Shown here piece after piece: positions 1 through 12,600 of a stretch of DNA of 64,000 bases (the stretch's first letter is position 1; the number at the start of each line of letters is the position of its first letter). The stretch covers positions 430,019,265-430,083,264 of the forward strand of contig NC_085138.1 in assembly GCF_035046485.1 (NCBI RefSeq). The letters are read 5' to 3'. Under the pieces are notes generated by a model, which worked only from the letters and a program-made list of their open reading frames with translations, had not been told where the DNA came from and searched no databases. Made by a program: the position numbers and the translations under genes. The DNA comes from Aedes albopictus (taxonomy: Eukaryota > Arthropoda > Insecta > Diptera > Culicidae).

Positions 1-1
1 G

Positions 2-793
2 GAAACCTACATCAAGAAGTTAGTGACTCGCTTCGGTTTGGAAGACGCAAAACCATCAAAAGTGCCAATGGAACCTGGCTTCATCCAGCAGAAGGAGGAG
101 AGTGAACCACTTTCGAGCAAGGAAAAGTACCAAAGTTTAGTTGGTGGTCTGCTGTATATCGCAGTCAATAGTCGGCCTGACATCGCTATTTCGGCATCGA
201 TTCTCGGAAGAAAGGTGAGTTGCCCTACAACCGAAGACTGGAACGAAGCAAAACGGACATTACGGTATTTGAGCACGACGTCCAAACTGAAGCTGCGATT
301 GGAGAGCCATGACGATGAGCTGACTGGTTTCGCAGACGCAGACTGGGCTGGAAACGCAAGCGACAGGAAATCAAACACTGGTTTTATCTTCCAACTCGGT
401 GGAGCACCCATTGCCTGGGCAGCACGGAAGCAGTCATGTGTGGCACTTTCAAGCACAGAAGCAGAATTTATATCTCTAGCGGAAAGTTGCCAGGAACTTC
501 TCTGGATATTGAAGCTGTTCAAGTCTATCGGCGAGGAGGTCAAATACGCAGTTACAATTGGAGAAGACAACCAAAGCTGTATCAAGCAGTTGAAGCAAGA
601 TTCCGTTCACCAACGATCAAAACACGTGGACACTCGATACCATTTCATAAAGGAACTTTATCGGAACGGAGCCATTCAAGTTGTCTACATTCCGACAAAC
701 GAGATGGTGGCTGATGTTCTGACCAAGCCGCTAGGACGGATCAAGCTCGAATATTTCCGGAGCAAGCTTGGACTTCGCGTTGAGGAGGAGTGA
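2..793 (+). CDS. Ty1/copia retrotransposon pol, C-terminal RNase H part (5' end outside window)
   Basis: This is the end of a copia-type polyprotein, entering already in frame from the window edge, so the first ATG is not a start. It carries the copia RNase H signature: FADADWAG near residue 114, SDRKSNTGF just after it, LSSTEAEF, EDNQSCIK, then KHVDTRYHF and ADVLTKPL close to the end. RNase H degrades the RNA template during reverse transcription in the retrotransposon particle. The reading frame is intact to a TGA at 791-793. A purine tract (GAGGAGGAG, 782-790) abuts the stop, as expected for a polypurine tract before a 3' LTR. Integrase and RT lie upstream, outside the window, so completeness cannot be judged. 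Confidence 0.93.
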   Translation, partial: ETYIKKLVTRFGLEDAKPSKVPMEPGFIQQKEESEPLSSKEKYQSLVGGLLYIAVNSRPDIAISASILGRKVSCPTTEDWNEAKRTLRYLSTTSKLKLRLESHDDELTGFADADWAGNASDRKSNTGFIFQLGGAPIAWAARKQSCVALSSTEAEFISLAESCQELLWILKLFKSIGEEVKYAVTIGEDNQSCIKQLKQDSVHQRSKHVDTRYHFIKELYRNGAIQVVYIPTNEMVADVLTKPLGRIKLEYFRSKLGLRVEEE

Positions 794-912
794 AGAGAAG
801 CAACGGAAGAAGCAAGCCATGACTATTGTATAGATTATAAACCTAGTATAATAAAGTCATTCCTAATTATTTGTTCAGAGAGAGCAGACGTGTTTCCCTA
901 GTACTCTCATCA
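791..912 (+). repeat. putative short 3' LTR of the copia element
   Basis: The segment starts TG directly after a purine tract, ends TCA, and holds an AATAAAG polyadenylation-type signal near 850. Downstream sequence is immediately an unrelated LINE reading frame, so the element must end about here. The start could instead be the TG at 820. No 5' LTR is in the window for comparison, so the limits are inferred. Confidence 0.4.
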
Positions 913-1860
913 GAGCATTCGTTCAAATTGGTCATGAGGTTTCTGCTGATTTCATGATTACATCCGGGTTTCCACAAGGAAGTGTTCTTGGACCTCTACT
1001 GTTCATCCTATTCATCAACGAGCTAGCAGATCGATTATCATCTGGAAAACTATTTTTCGCCGACGATCTAAAAATGTTCCGAATAATAACATCCGTTTTA
1101 GACTGTGCAGAGTTGCAGAATGATATAGATCAACTTTTAATCTGGTGTGACGAAAACGGGATGCGTGTTAACATAACAAAATGCAAAGTGATCACCTTTA
1201 CCCGCAGTCAATCGCCAATTCGATACTCCTACAAAATTGGCACTGATTTACTCGAACGGGTTGATTCCATTCGCGACCTAGGAGTGATTATGGACAGTCA
1301 GTTGAGGTTCAATGAGCACGTCGAGCTGACAACAGCCAAGGCACGGTCAGTGCTAGGTTTTATTCGTCGCCACGCAACATTCATCACTGACATCTACGCT
1401 TTAAAGGCTCTCTACTGCAGTCTGGTTCGTAAACGTAAACGTAAATTCTGAAACTGGAGCGGATACAAAGGTTTTTCATCAAATTTGCTCTTCGGCAGCT
1501 TCCGTGGACGAACCCCGAAGATTTGCCACCATACAACTCACGTTGTCAATTGATCGACCTGGAAACGCTTGCTAATAGACGTATCAAATTGCAGCGTGTG
1601 TTTATATTTGATTTACTCACGAATCGCATAGATTGCTCTGCACTACTTCAGAACATAAACGTCCACGTTCCACCACGAATCCTTCGAAATTATGATGCGC
1701 TTGTTCTACCAGTTCACAGGACGGATTATGGGTTCTACAGTCCTTTTAATGATTGTATTCGTGCATTTAATTCAGTTTTTTATCTGTTTGACTTTGATGT
1801 AAGTAAGAATATGTTTGTAAGTAGGATTAAGAATATAGGTTAAGAAACAGTCTGTACGAT
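912..1860 (+). pseudogene. Jockey/CR1-like non-LTR retrotransposon RT relic
   Basis: This is a fragment of a LINE reverse transcriptase. In one frame (about 912-1430) it shows SGFPQGSVLGPLLF (fingers/palm), FFADDL (the catalytic FADD box), a conserved RDLGVIMDSQLRFNEH block and KALYCSLVR. The reading frame then breaks at a short CGTAAA repeat (1429-1445). A second frame, from about 1448 to the TAA ending at 1843, continues with the C-terminal region (LERIQRFFIKFAL, then LPPYNSRCQLIDL). Sequence expected between the two pieces is missing, so this is a deletion plus frameshift, not one base lost. The first piece starts exactly where the copia LTR ends, so the copia probably inserted into this LINE. 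A short A-rich tail (AAATAAAGAAAC) near 1876 may mark the 3' end. Confidence 0.85.
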
Positions 1861-1889
1861 GTTTATCGAAGACCAAGAAATAAAGAAAC

Positions 1890-2260
1890 ATATAGGAAAT
1901 TCTAGAGGAATTCTTGGAAAAATGTCTTAAGGAATCTCAAGGAAAATTATCAGATAAATATCTGGAGGACCACAGGAATCAAAGGAAGAATTTAAAAGGA
2001 TCCTTTGAAAACTCCTGTAGAAGCCACATTTCTGGAGCAGTCCCAGCAGGCATTCCAGGGAAAATTCCAATCGGAATTTCTTAAGGAATCCTTTGAAAAG
2101 TCGCTGCTAAAATCACAGAAAGGGCTTCTGCTGGAATCTCCGCAGGCATTTCAAGAGGAATTCTTCAAGGAATTCCTGAAAGAACCCTTGGGGAGCTCCG
2201 CGATGGAATTCCTAAAGGTGTTCTTGGAAGAATCTAGAAGGAAATAGCTTGAATAATAAC
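1890..2260 (+). repeat. degenerate GGAATTCC/GAAGAA-type interspersed repeat
   Basis: The block is made of loosely periodic words such as GGAATTCCT, GAAGGAAT and TCCTGAA every 10-20 bases, purine-rich on the + strand. An open frame at 2005-2247 is a by-product: its protein is a monotonous E/F/L/K string. The same repeat type recurs at 4970-7060, 22700-23235 and 37985-40250. Confidence 0.7.
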
Positions 2261-3607
2261 AAAAGAAAGCAGGAATTTCTGGAGTATATTCAAGATCAAT
2301 TTCAGTTGTAATTCTTGGGTAAATCGTTGGTGTGGAGTGCGGGAAATTTTGGAAAGAAAATCCATAGAGTAGCTCATAAAAAATGCTTGGAAAAAATCCT
2401 GGACGAATCAGGATCGATGACTACGATTGATGTTCCACTTCATCTGCCGGGCACGTAATCCAACAACTTTTCTACGGTTAGATACAATCTCAAAAGTTGA
2501 CTCACATTTTAGGAGCCCAAACAAAAGCCTTTGGTTGCTACACATTAAGGTGAAACTTTAAGAAATCCCATTGCACTTTTGCATACAAACTTTAGAAGCA
2601 CAAATCTAACGAACGAAGCATCGAACTAAGCCGCACTTGTTATTCGTGGCTTTGCTCACTCGAAAAAAGAGGCAGCTTTTCCAAATCGAGCACATTTGTT
2701 TACGAATTTTTAAGATTGGTGCTTTTGAAAACGTGAGTAGGGGTCCAAGCCGGCCATTGTGGCAGCCATATTTGGATTCTCTGAAGTATCTCTATAAGTA
2801 CTGTTCGAAACTCCGGCCCCGAGCACCCATGATCAACAATCCGCGCCTGGCAGTAAGCAACGATTCACTGTATTTTGAATTTGATGCATGGCTACACACG
2901 TAGTCATCGGGGAAGGCAAAGAATGTTGGATGAAATTGTTATTGAGTAGGACTAAAATAGGGTATGTGTGCCATCAGTAATCTCACGCTCCCATATTCAT
3001 CCCATTCGAAAACAAGCGATTACGGCACCGATTGATTCCGTTCTTTTTGTTTACATGGGTGCTCACTTGTAACAAAAAATACAAAAATAAGAAACAAAAC
3101 AAACAGCGCTTCAATCCTTTGTTTTTCGTAGGATGAAATGGGAGCCACATGCTTAAGAAGGGAACCAATACCCTGCTAAAAGGTGAACCAGTCTCACTCG
3201 TCCTCGATATCATTTTAATCATTTATCAATTAATTTATATTGAATAACTTTTGTACGCTACTGTTTCTGAACGCCCTCTACACATTGGCAATTTTAATTT
3301 TCTATAAAGCATTTCCGATTTAGCCTTCTAAGTAGTGCTTACCCAAGCTTGGGTCCATTTCGTTGCATTGTACCTATAGTCAATATGCCACCAGTTCACG
3401 TTCTCGACTACCGGGTCCATTTTATCATCATTCAAAAAGAAGCTCAAACTCACAAACACACATCATGTCCCCATACAGCATGCCAAACCAGAAAACGACA
3501 ATCGACGGACGAAAACTTGCCAAGCTCATCTAACCTTATCTCTTTTTCTCAATGTACAACCCCCGCCCTTTCCATCAACCAACGCCGTCCCCAATCCCGT
3601 TTTACAG
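2261..3607. other. stretch without a recognisable gene
   Basis: AT-rich, non-coding-looking sequence. Small open frames (for example 2637-2903) show no family motif. The last about 60 bases before 3608 are pyrimidine-rich and serve as the splice acceptor tract of the next exon. Confidence 0.5.
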
Positions 3608-6600
3608 ACTTTCTTAGACATGCACCCTGCATGCGGCACGTCAAGAAGGACTACGAAGTGTGTGCGGTCAGCTATCAGAGCACAATGGCCAAGATTGGAC
3701 AGACGGTGGCACATACCACGGTGAGGCCCCCGCCGGTGCAACTGACGACACCCAGTGCGGCCATGGCTCTTTCGTCGTCGGACAACGTGCACCAGCAGCA
3801 GCATCATCATCACCGGCAGCATCAGCATCAGCATAACAGTGGCAGCAGCAGCAGCAACAACGACACCAAAAGTGCTGAGGATGCGGAAGAGGAACGACTC
3901 AAAACTGTTTGCTGGTGAGTTGTGGGGGTAGTTCACATTGAAAGGGGGTGGGTCAAACGGGTTCCGGAGAACTGTTCGCTTCGGTTGATTGTTTGTTTTG
4001 ATGTAGGAACGTGGAGTTAGGAAGAAGGGGTTGTGGTGGGGAAATGTTTTGGGATGCTAGATTAGAATTCGGTAGAATGGTATTACTTTCAAGTCATTGA
4101 TTGAAGACCTCATTGAAATTTGGGTACCAGGAACGGACACACTGGCACTCTGCTGTGCAAAACATTGTTGCAGGGAAACACAAACTGAGCTAGATGAAAG
4201 TTGTGCAAACAGGATTCACTATCAAAACAGATTTTTTTTCCTTTATGGGCCAAATGAAAACAATTGTCAATAGAGTAATGATCTGCCTTTCACATCTTCT
4301 TACATACTACAAATATATCCAAATTTGGAAATGGGATTAGATGAACATCTCACACACATTTTATTGAGTACATGTATGTCAATGCGGGAGAAAAATGATT
4401 TTTACCTTTTCATGAGTTTTGAGCACTGTCTACCGATGACTTATCGTTATGACCTCAGTGTGCCGATTGACTCTCAGAACGGGTCGATCCTCGGTCGACC
4501 ATTCAGTGTAGAGCGATCGTAGCATTTTAGAAATGTGAATATCTTGAGCCTATGTAAAGGCTCACCATGCCAAGTTAGAGTTAACCCGTTAACATCCCCG
4601 ATGTCTCACAATTTGAATCTTTATGTGAATATTTTATGAACAGTCAAGTTCCAATAAAATAAACATGATTTTACAAAAAAAAAACTATTGAAGTCTATGG
4701 TGTAGTTCCCAAAAAAATTTTCCATATAGGTAGGTCCTCAATTTCTGATGATTGACTAAGGTTCAATATATCAACTCAATGGTCGCAGTGGTACTATGTC
4801 CCCAACAAGGAAAAAAGGTTCTAAATAAGTACAACTTTAACTAATACCATTAGGTACATGCTGATCAGAATAGATACAATGCAATTCTAAAAGAGAAAAA
4901 GATGTTAAATTCTCAAAATTAATTGAAAATGGACTATAAGATTACATTGCGAAAATCGTGCATTCCGAAAGAATGTCGGAATGAATTCCGGGAGAAAAAG
5001 GAATTCCAGAAGAAATCTCTTTAAAATCTGGGAGTGTTCCCTGAAAGAATCTCAATAAGAGTCTTTTCGAATATCCTATAGAGGAATTCCTGAAGTAAAC
5101 CCATTAGAGATCTCCAAAAGGAGAACCAAGGAGACCTCCAAAAAAAGAAACTAGGAGAACCCCTGAAGGACATCCAAAAAAAATTCACGAAGGAATCATT
5201 GAAGGAATCCCTAGAGGAATCTCAAGGAAAATTCATGCATGAATACCGGGAAAACCCTCTGGATTGAACCTAAAGAACTCACGGAAGGATTCCCAGGAAA
5301 AATATCGAGAGGAATCTCGGAAAGAATCCCAGAAGGATTTTATGAAGAAATCCCAGATGGAATCCCTGGAGGAATCCTTGACGGAAACTTGGAAGAAATT
5401 TCTAAAGAAATCCCGGGTGGAATAATACGAGAAATCTCTGAAAATATTCATAAATCTCTAAAGCAAAGAACCTCTAAATGCATCTTGAGAGGAAAAAGAA
5501 CCACGTATTTCTGACAAAGTTTAGGGAGATGTCAACGTAGGAATTCTGGAAGAAATTCCTACCCAAGCAGCACACATGTTACAAAAGAGTCACGCAGCAC
5601 AGTTTTTTGGTTGCACACGAGTCAAAGTCAAGTAAGTCTAACATGGGATAAGAATAACATAATTCTTCTGTGTGCTACTTGGGTAATGAAAACTCGGCAG
5701 AAATGTACTATAAAACGTGTAACTAGAAGGCACGAAATGTTGCTAATTGACACATCGAGAGAAATCCTTGAAAAAATCCCGGAAAAAAACTCAGGAAGAA
5801 GCCTGAAGGAATCCCTGATGCAGGAATGACTCAGGGAAGAAAGGCATCCCAGAAGGAATATCTAAAGAAATCCCAACAGAAACCTGTAAAAGAATCCTGG
5901 AAGAAATTCCCGAAAGATCACTGATGAACTACCTAAAAGAATCTGAGGAGGAATCTCAAGAGAATAAATTTGTAAAGGAAAGCTTGGATGAATCCATGAC
6001 GGAACCACAGAAAAAATTTCGGAAGAAATCTCTGAAGGGACCCTGGAGGAATCCCAACAGGATCGCCAAATAAATTTTAGGGGGAAAACTTGAAAGGATG
6101 CCAAAGAATTCCGGGAGAAGTCAATAAAGGAATGTCAGAAGGAATTTCGGAACAATTCCTTGAAGAAAACCTTGGGGATACAACAATTAAGAAATCCCGC
6201 GAGGAATAAATTAAGGAAGCCCGGGAAAAAAACCTAATGAAGCAACTCCTGATGTAGTTTCCGCTAGTAATTCGGCTAGAAATCCCGGAAGAAATTCCTA
6301 AAGGAATCCTAAGGAATTCTGAAGAAATCCACGGAAGTATCCGTGGATGAATTTTTAATCGATTCTCAGGGATAAAAATCTTAAGGAATCCCGAGACAAA
6401 TCCATAAAAAAACATGTGAGAAATCAATGAAGGAACTTCGGAAGAAATCTCTGGAAAAATCCCTGAAAATATCCTGGAAAAAATCCTAAATAAATCTCGG
6501 GATAAATTCCTGAAAAATGGTGGTTGATTCCCGGGAAATATCTAAGAATAATGGAGTCCCTGAATTTCCTGAATAAATCTTGAGAGATATTTCTAGAAGA

Positions 6601-9600
6601 AACTATGAAGTTCTACCCAATGCAGGTGGAGTAAAACCAATGGATGAAGAAAAAAAAACATGTGGAGACATCTCTGGAGAATTTCAATGAAAATTAAATC
6701 ATTGAAAAATATGGGAGAAATCAAAGAAAAAAATTTGAAAATTATCTCCGAAGGAATTCCCCGAGGAATCCCTGATGAAAACTCAGAAGTCATGTTTTGG
6801 GAATTACTCAAAAACATCCCGTGAGAAATCAATGAAGAAATCATAGTGGAATCCCTGGAAGGATCCCGAAAAAAAAACAAAGTGAAATAACTGACGAAAT
6901 GCAAGGTGGCATCTTTGATAGAAATCTGGAGAATCCTTAGAAATCCTTAGAAAAAAAAGAAGGAATCTCATGTGGAATCCTGAGTTGAATGCCGGGACGG
7001 TATCCAGGAAAAGTCCTTGGGACAAACTCCTACAGGATTCTTGGAGGCATAACTACAAGATGAAACCTGGTATATTGGCCTACAGCCATTCCATAAAAAC
7101 GATATCATGCAACTCCGATTGCCGTGAAACTTGGGGGGTTTATAGTTCATCGAAAATAATTAGACCCGTATTTTTTTTATTTTGTCATTAGGGGGCCATT
7201 TTTCAGATAGGGTGGTCCTAATAATAAAGGTTTTAAAAAACAAAACAAATTAATAAAAACATAACTTTAGGACCAGTTGATCGATTTTAAACTTCTATTT
7301 TTTTTTGTTTGAAAGCTATTAAATTGTAGTTTTAAGAAAATATACGTTGAAGGGGACAAAATGTGTTTAGGTTAAAAAATATGCATTTTTTCAAGTCTTT
7401 TCACGTTTTTATGATCTCATGATCATATCAAAAAATCATAAATGTATATTTTTTAGTTTTCGAAATGTGTTTTTTTAAATATAGAAAGTTATATATTTTA
7501 ATTCCACTAAAACTGCCTGATTTTGTAAATCCTCATAAAACAATGCCTTTTGCCTTTTTGAGTGATTCCTGGTCTTTTAGGTATCCATAGTTTTATAAGG
7601 ATTCATAATATAAGCCAATTAAAAAAAAAAGCTTTGTATGGGAAAATTTGTCCTTTTATTTTTAAAAACTCATATCTCAAAAACTAAAAAAAAATACATC
7701 TCTGATTTTTCATATGTTACGCCAAATTTTCTGATAAAAATATAAACTAGGGTACCCCTTTGATAAAACGTGAAAAAACTGAAAAAATGCATTTTTTCAC
7801 CTAAACACAATTTAGTCATTTCAAAGTATTTTTTATTTAAACTACAAATCAATAGCTTTCAAACAAAAAAAATGGATCGGTCAACTGGTTCAAAATTATT
7901 TTCTTGTTTTTAAAAACTTAGATTTCTAGGCCCACTCTATCTGAAAATTGGTCGAAGAAACGCAGTAGGCGTTGCCGCGCGCAGTCACGTTTTGAGCCAC
8001 GGTGCTCCATTTACCGTTAATATAAAATAAAATATACCATCAAAACCTGAAACGCCATTCTCTTTATTACTTTATTTACTTTATTACCTCTGGACAAATT
8101 TTTAAAATCATAGTTGGGTGAAATTTTGAGGTAGGCCCTTTTAAAGGGCCTAACCTATACAAAATCGAGTTTTCTATAGAATAACACCGCATTTCATAAC
8201 AGAACCATGAATTGAAGGCATCAATAACAAAAATTATAATGAATAATATTCAAACTTGGTAGTATGCATCCATATAAATATCGGTGGAGTGCATTTTCTA
8301 TCAAAATTGGTCATTACGTCAATATACGGTAGGTGTTATTAGGGCCTGTATAAAACAAACATTTCATCGGTGCAGCAAATTTAATTAAAAGTAGGAGCTG
8401 GGACCATTTGGGCAGGAGCACCTATTTTGGGCACTTGCTGCTATAAGTAACTCAGTCAATTTTGAACCGATTCACTTGATATTTGAGATACGATCAGATA
8501 CACACAGTATCTAGCCATGTTCTAAATTTCAAGTCAATCGGTCTGAAATTAACTGAGTTTTAGCAGAAAGTGCCCAAAATAGGTGCTCCTGCCCAAATGG
8601 TCCCAGACCCTATATTGTATTGTGATTCCATGTCTAGTTCATATTACTCTCAGTCAAGGCGATAATATTCACATGCATAATTCATCACCAACATTTCAAA
8701 AGCACGTAACTGATCTTCAACACAATATATTTTCCCTTAGCTGTAGATCGTTTCTCATCTTTCCCAGGACACCAACAACCACTATCGGAAAGAGTTGCAT
8801 TTTCTCCGTCCAGTAATGGTTGTACATTGCGTCAGAGAGATAAAGGTTTGTCTTCGGCAAGCAATTTCGCCATTTTGAAATGTTAGCACCGACATATTTA
8901 GAGCGTACACTCTATATACAGCAAATTTGCATTAAAAACAATAGTAAAATTTGGGCAACCGCAAATTAAACAAAAAGAAATATGTCTGTGTGCCAAACGG
9001 CTTAAGGCGAAGCTGGAAGCATTTCCTCACTTTCTGGTTTTTGATTTTTTATTAAATAACGAAGCAATATTTTCAAAATCGGTTTTCGTGCACATGTAGA
9101 GTATGGATCAAGGTATCTTCTGAATTTTTTTTGTAGTGGAAAATGTTTTTCATTTTGCAGAAATTATTTTTGAACAAAATTTCACAAAAAAAAATGGTTT
9201 CTGAAAAAATGGAAAACATTTTCCAACTAAAAAAAATACAGAAGACACCTTGATCCATACTCTACATGTGCACGAAAACCGATTTTGAAAATATTGCTTC
9301 GTTTTTAATAAAAAATCTAAAGCCGAAAAAATGAGAAAATGCTTCCAAACTGGAAGCATTTTCTCATTTTTTCGGCTTTAGATTTTTTATTAAAAACGAA
9401 GCAATATTTTCAAAATCGGTTTTCGTGCACATGTAGAGTATGGATCAAGGTATCTTCTGATTTTTTTTGAGGTGGAAAATGTTTTCCATTTTTGAGAAAC
9501 CATTTTTTTGTGAAATTTTGTTTAAAAATGGTTTCTGCAAAAACGAAAAACATTTTCCACTACAAAAAAAATCAGAAGATACCTTGATCCATACTCTACA

Positions 9601-12600
9601 TGTGCACGAAAACCGATTTTGAAAATATTGCTTCGTTATTTAATAAAAAAATCGAAAACCAAAAAGTGAGGAAATGCTTCCAGTTTCGCCTTAAGTGAAA
9701 AGGATAGAAAACAAAAAAAAACATTAAAAGGCATAAAGACAAAAATTCGAAACAGGCTTCAAATAATCAAACATAATATACTGCATAAAAATTCTCTCTT
9801 TTTTAATATAATGGTAAGATCGTCTTGGAGAAGCGTTAGGCAGCATCCATTTATTACGTAACGCTGAAATTGACATTTTCAGAGCCCCCTCCCCTCTTCG
9901 TAAAGTTTTTTTTTTTGTATAAAAATCCTAGAAAATTTGTATGGGTTATAACGCGCGGCTGCAGAAAAATTAGAAAAATTACAATAAGTCATAGAAAATT
10001 GGGTCGATTTTAAAAACTCCATACATTTTGTATGGGATGCAAAAATTGGTGAAAAACTATAAACCTCAATTACTCGAAAGTGGGTTTTTATCACTTACAC
10101 CTCTTTGCTTCTAACCCCCTTATTTATACTTGGCTTAGTCAATAGGCCGACCCTTATTTTGCAAAAATTAGAAATGTTATAAGTTCGTTAGTGGAAAATG
10201 ATCGTTTCAGCTAAGATATGATCGTGTCAAAATTTGAAGTCCGTATCTCAAGGCTAAGTGGTCCCTCAAGGGGTCTAAAGTTGTCAAAAATGGTATGAAA
10301 CCAAAAAACATGAAATTTTTATCGATGAAAAATACGCTATTCTACTAAAACCGGTGATTTTAGGACCCTCAAGGACCGAAAATGTGCTTAGAATTGCGAT
10401 ATCTCTACCCGTTTTTGAGTTATTGAACAAAATAGGGTACCGTGATTTCGGGTGAAATTGATCACTTTTTGTAGTTTTTGGCGAATAATTTTTGAACACT
10501 TATCGATATGGTTAACTTTAATGCTTTAAAACAAGTACGACCATGGTTTTCATCAGTCATCGAGGTTAAAAATTCTACCGAAAATCATTTTATTACATAA
10601 AATATCATTTGAAATAAAAAATCAAAAATTTCAATTTCGGAGTGAAATTGATCAGTCAGTGAAATGTTTTTGTATGTGCTGAAAATAATTTTTCCTCCCG
10701 AATTAACCACCCCGGACTGCGAAAAGCTATGCCAAATTTCTACAAGTCTACTAAATCTGTAATTATTTAACTTTAAAATTCAATAAATCTTAGAAAATGC
10801 CTGAAAGTATGCAATTTCCGTACTAAATATGTTATAATTTCCGAAAAAGTACAATTTTTGCATTAATTTCAATATTTATAGAACTTTAAATGACGAAATC
10901 AGGTTAAGCGACTACTTGGCAGCTAGAAACATTCATTCAAATATTCATTACATTAGCGATACAGCTACGGTAACAAAAGTTTGAAAGTGTCTTTGAAGTT
11001 CGCCTGACAGGCAGTTTCGGAAAATACTGAATTTTATACAGAAATATGTGACTAACTGGCTGTAAAACATGTGAACTGATCATTCAATAATTCTTGAGCC
11101 AGATGATGAACATTTTTTTACAAATTGTTTTGAGTTTAAAGCGTTATTTTTAACAAATAAAAAGAGTCCTCTCGTCGATCAATTTCACCCCACTGATCAA
11201 TTTCACCCGAAATCACGGTACGTTTCCCTCGGAATCTAAAAAAAATGGTCAAAAATGCTGATTTTTCGGTTGTTTTTTGTCAATAATTCTTTTTTTGTCG
11301 AAAAAAAATCATATTTTTTGGTCCCATATCATTTTTGACAACTTTAGGCCCCTTGAGGGACCACTTAGCCTTGAGATACGGATTCAAATTTTGACACGAT
11401 CATTTCTTAGCTAAAACGATCATTTTCCACTAACGAACTTATAACATTTCTAATTTTTGCAAAATAAGGGACGGCCTATTAGTCAAGAAATTGACGTATA
11501 GTTCAATGATTCATTATTTACTGACAACCCATAAAACAAAATCATATCAACAGTTCTCAAATAGCTTGAACTGTATAGAAATGAGCGAATAATCATATTA
11601 GTCAATTTAATGTTCTATCAGAATAAAGTTCATGCAACTAACTACTTCCCTTTCTCTTCATCCCCAGTGCATTCCACAAGTACATGCAGTGTTCCGAGTT
11701 CACGGTCCGTCACGCGTGTGGAGACGAAACCGCGCTCTTCACTCGGAAATTCCTCGACAAAATGTCCAACAAACTGATGACGGTAAGTTGCCTTCTGACC
11801 CAAATCACGGCATCTTTGCATCAATCGAAATGGCAAGCATCCGTTCGCTGCTGCCCGGAAATGTTAAATTAAACGGTCTCTATTTGAGTCTGGCTGGAGT
11901 CATACACATGAATGGCGCGGTACGCTACATTGGCAGGCGTTCCAACCGAGTACTAAAGCCCACTGCGTGGGCTCGCTAATTAGTCGCCAATTCGTTAATA
12001 TTTGAAACTAATTTTCAAATTTACGCCAAATCACCCCAACTGAAATTGTCGCTCCGCTTGTTGGTGCCTACCAGCAAGGTTCGTACAGGAAAAACGGGGT
12101 ATTGCCATGTGACGACCAGTATCCAGTGGCGATCGAATGCAAACCATTCAAAATGCAATATTCCACACAACGGCTCCCTTCAACCCGCTTTGGGGCATTT
12201 TTTGCATACGGAAACAGCGCTTTTAGGGTGGCGAATGTATTTTGGCCACGAGCTTGTTGAAGATAGGCATCCAAGTATAGATGACAGCTCTAAGGTATGC
12301 TAGATCACCATTTTTTCCACCCATACATGAAAAATAGTTTGGAATCCCATTTGAGCTCTGTGCAAAACTTTTTACCACTACTGATGCAAAGCAGGATCTC
12401 ACATAACTAAGAGAGCTGTCATCTATACTTGGGATAGGCATAAGCTATAGAATCGTAGCATGAACGGAAACTCATTTCCCTCCCTGTCTTCTTCACTGTT
12501 TTACACTCTTTTTCTACTTCTCTTGCGTACTCTTCTTATTATTCGTTTTTTCTTATTCTCTCTCGTTACCATATTCTTCCTCTTCATTATCTTCATTATT

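Noticed and set aside
5233..7025. Minus-strand frames rich in SRDSSRDF and plus-strand E/I/P-rich frames
   Set aside because: Produced by degenerate GAAGAAATCC-type repeats lacking stops; no domain, start context or splice support.
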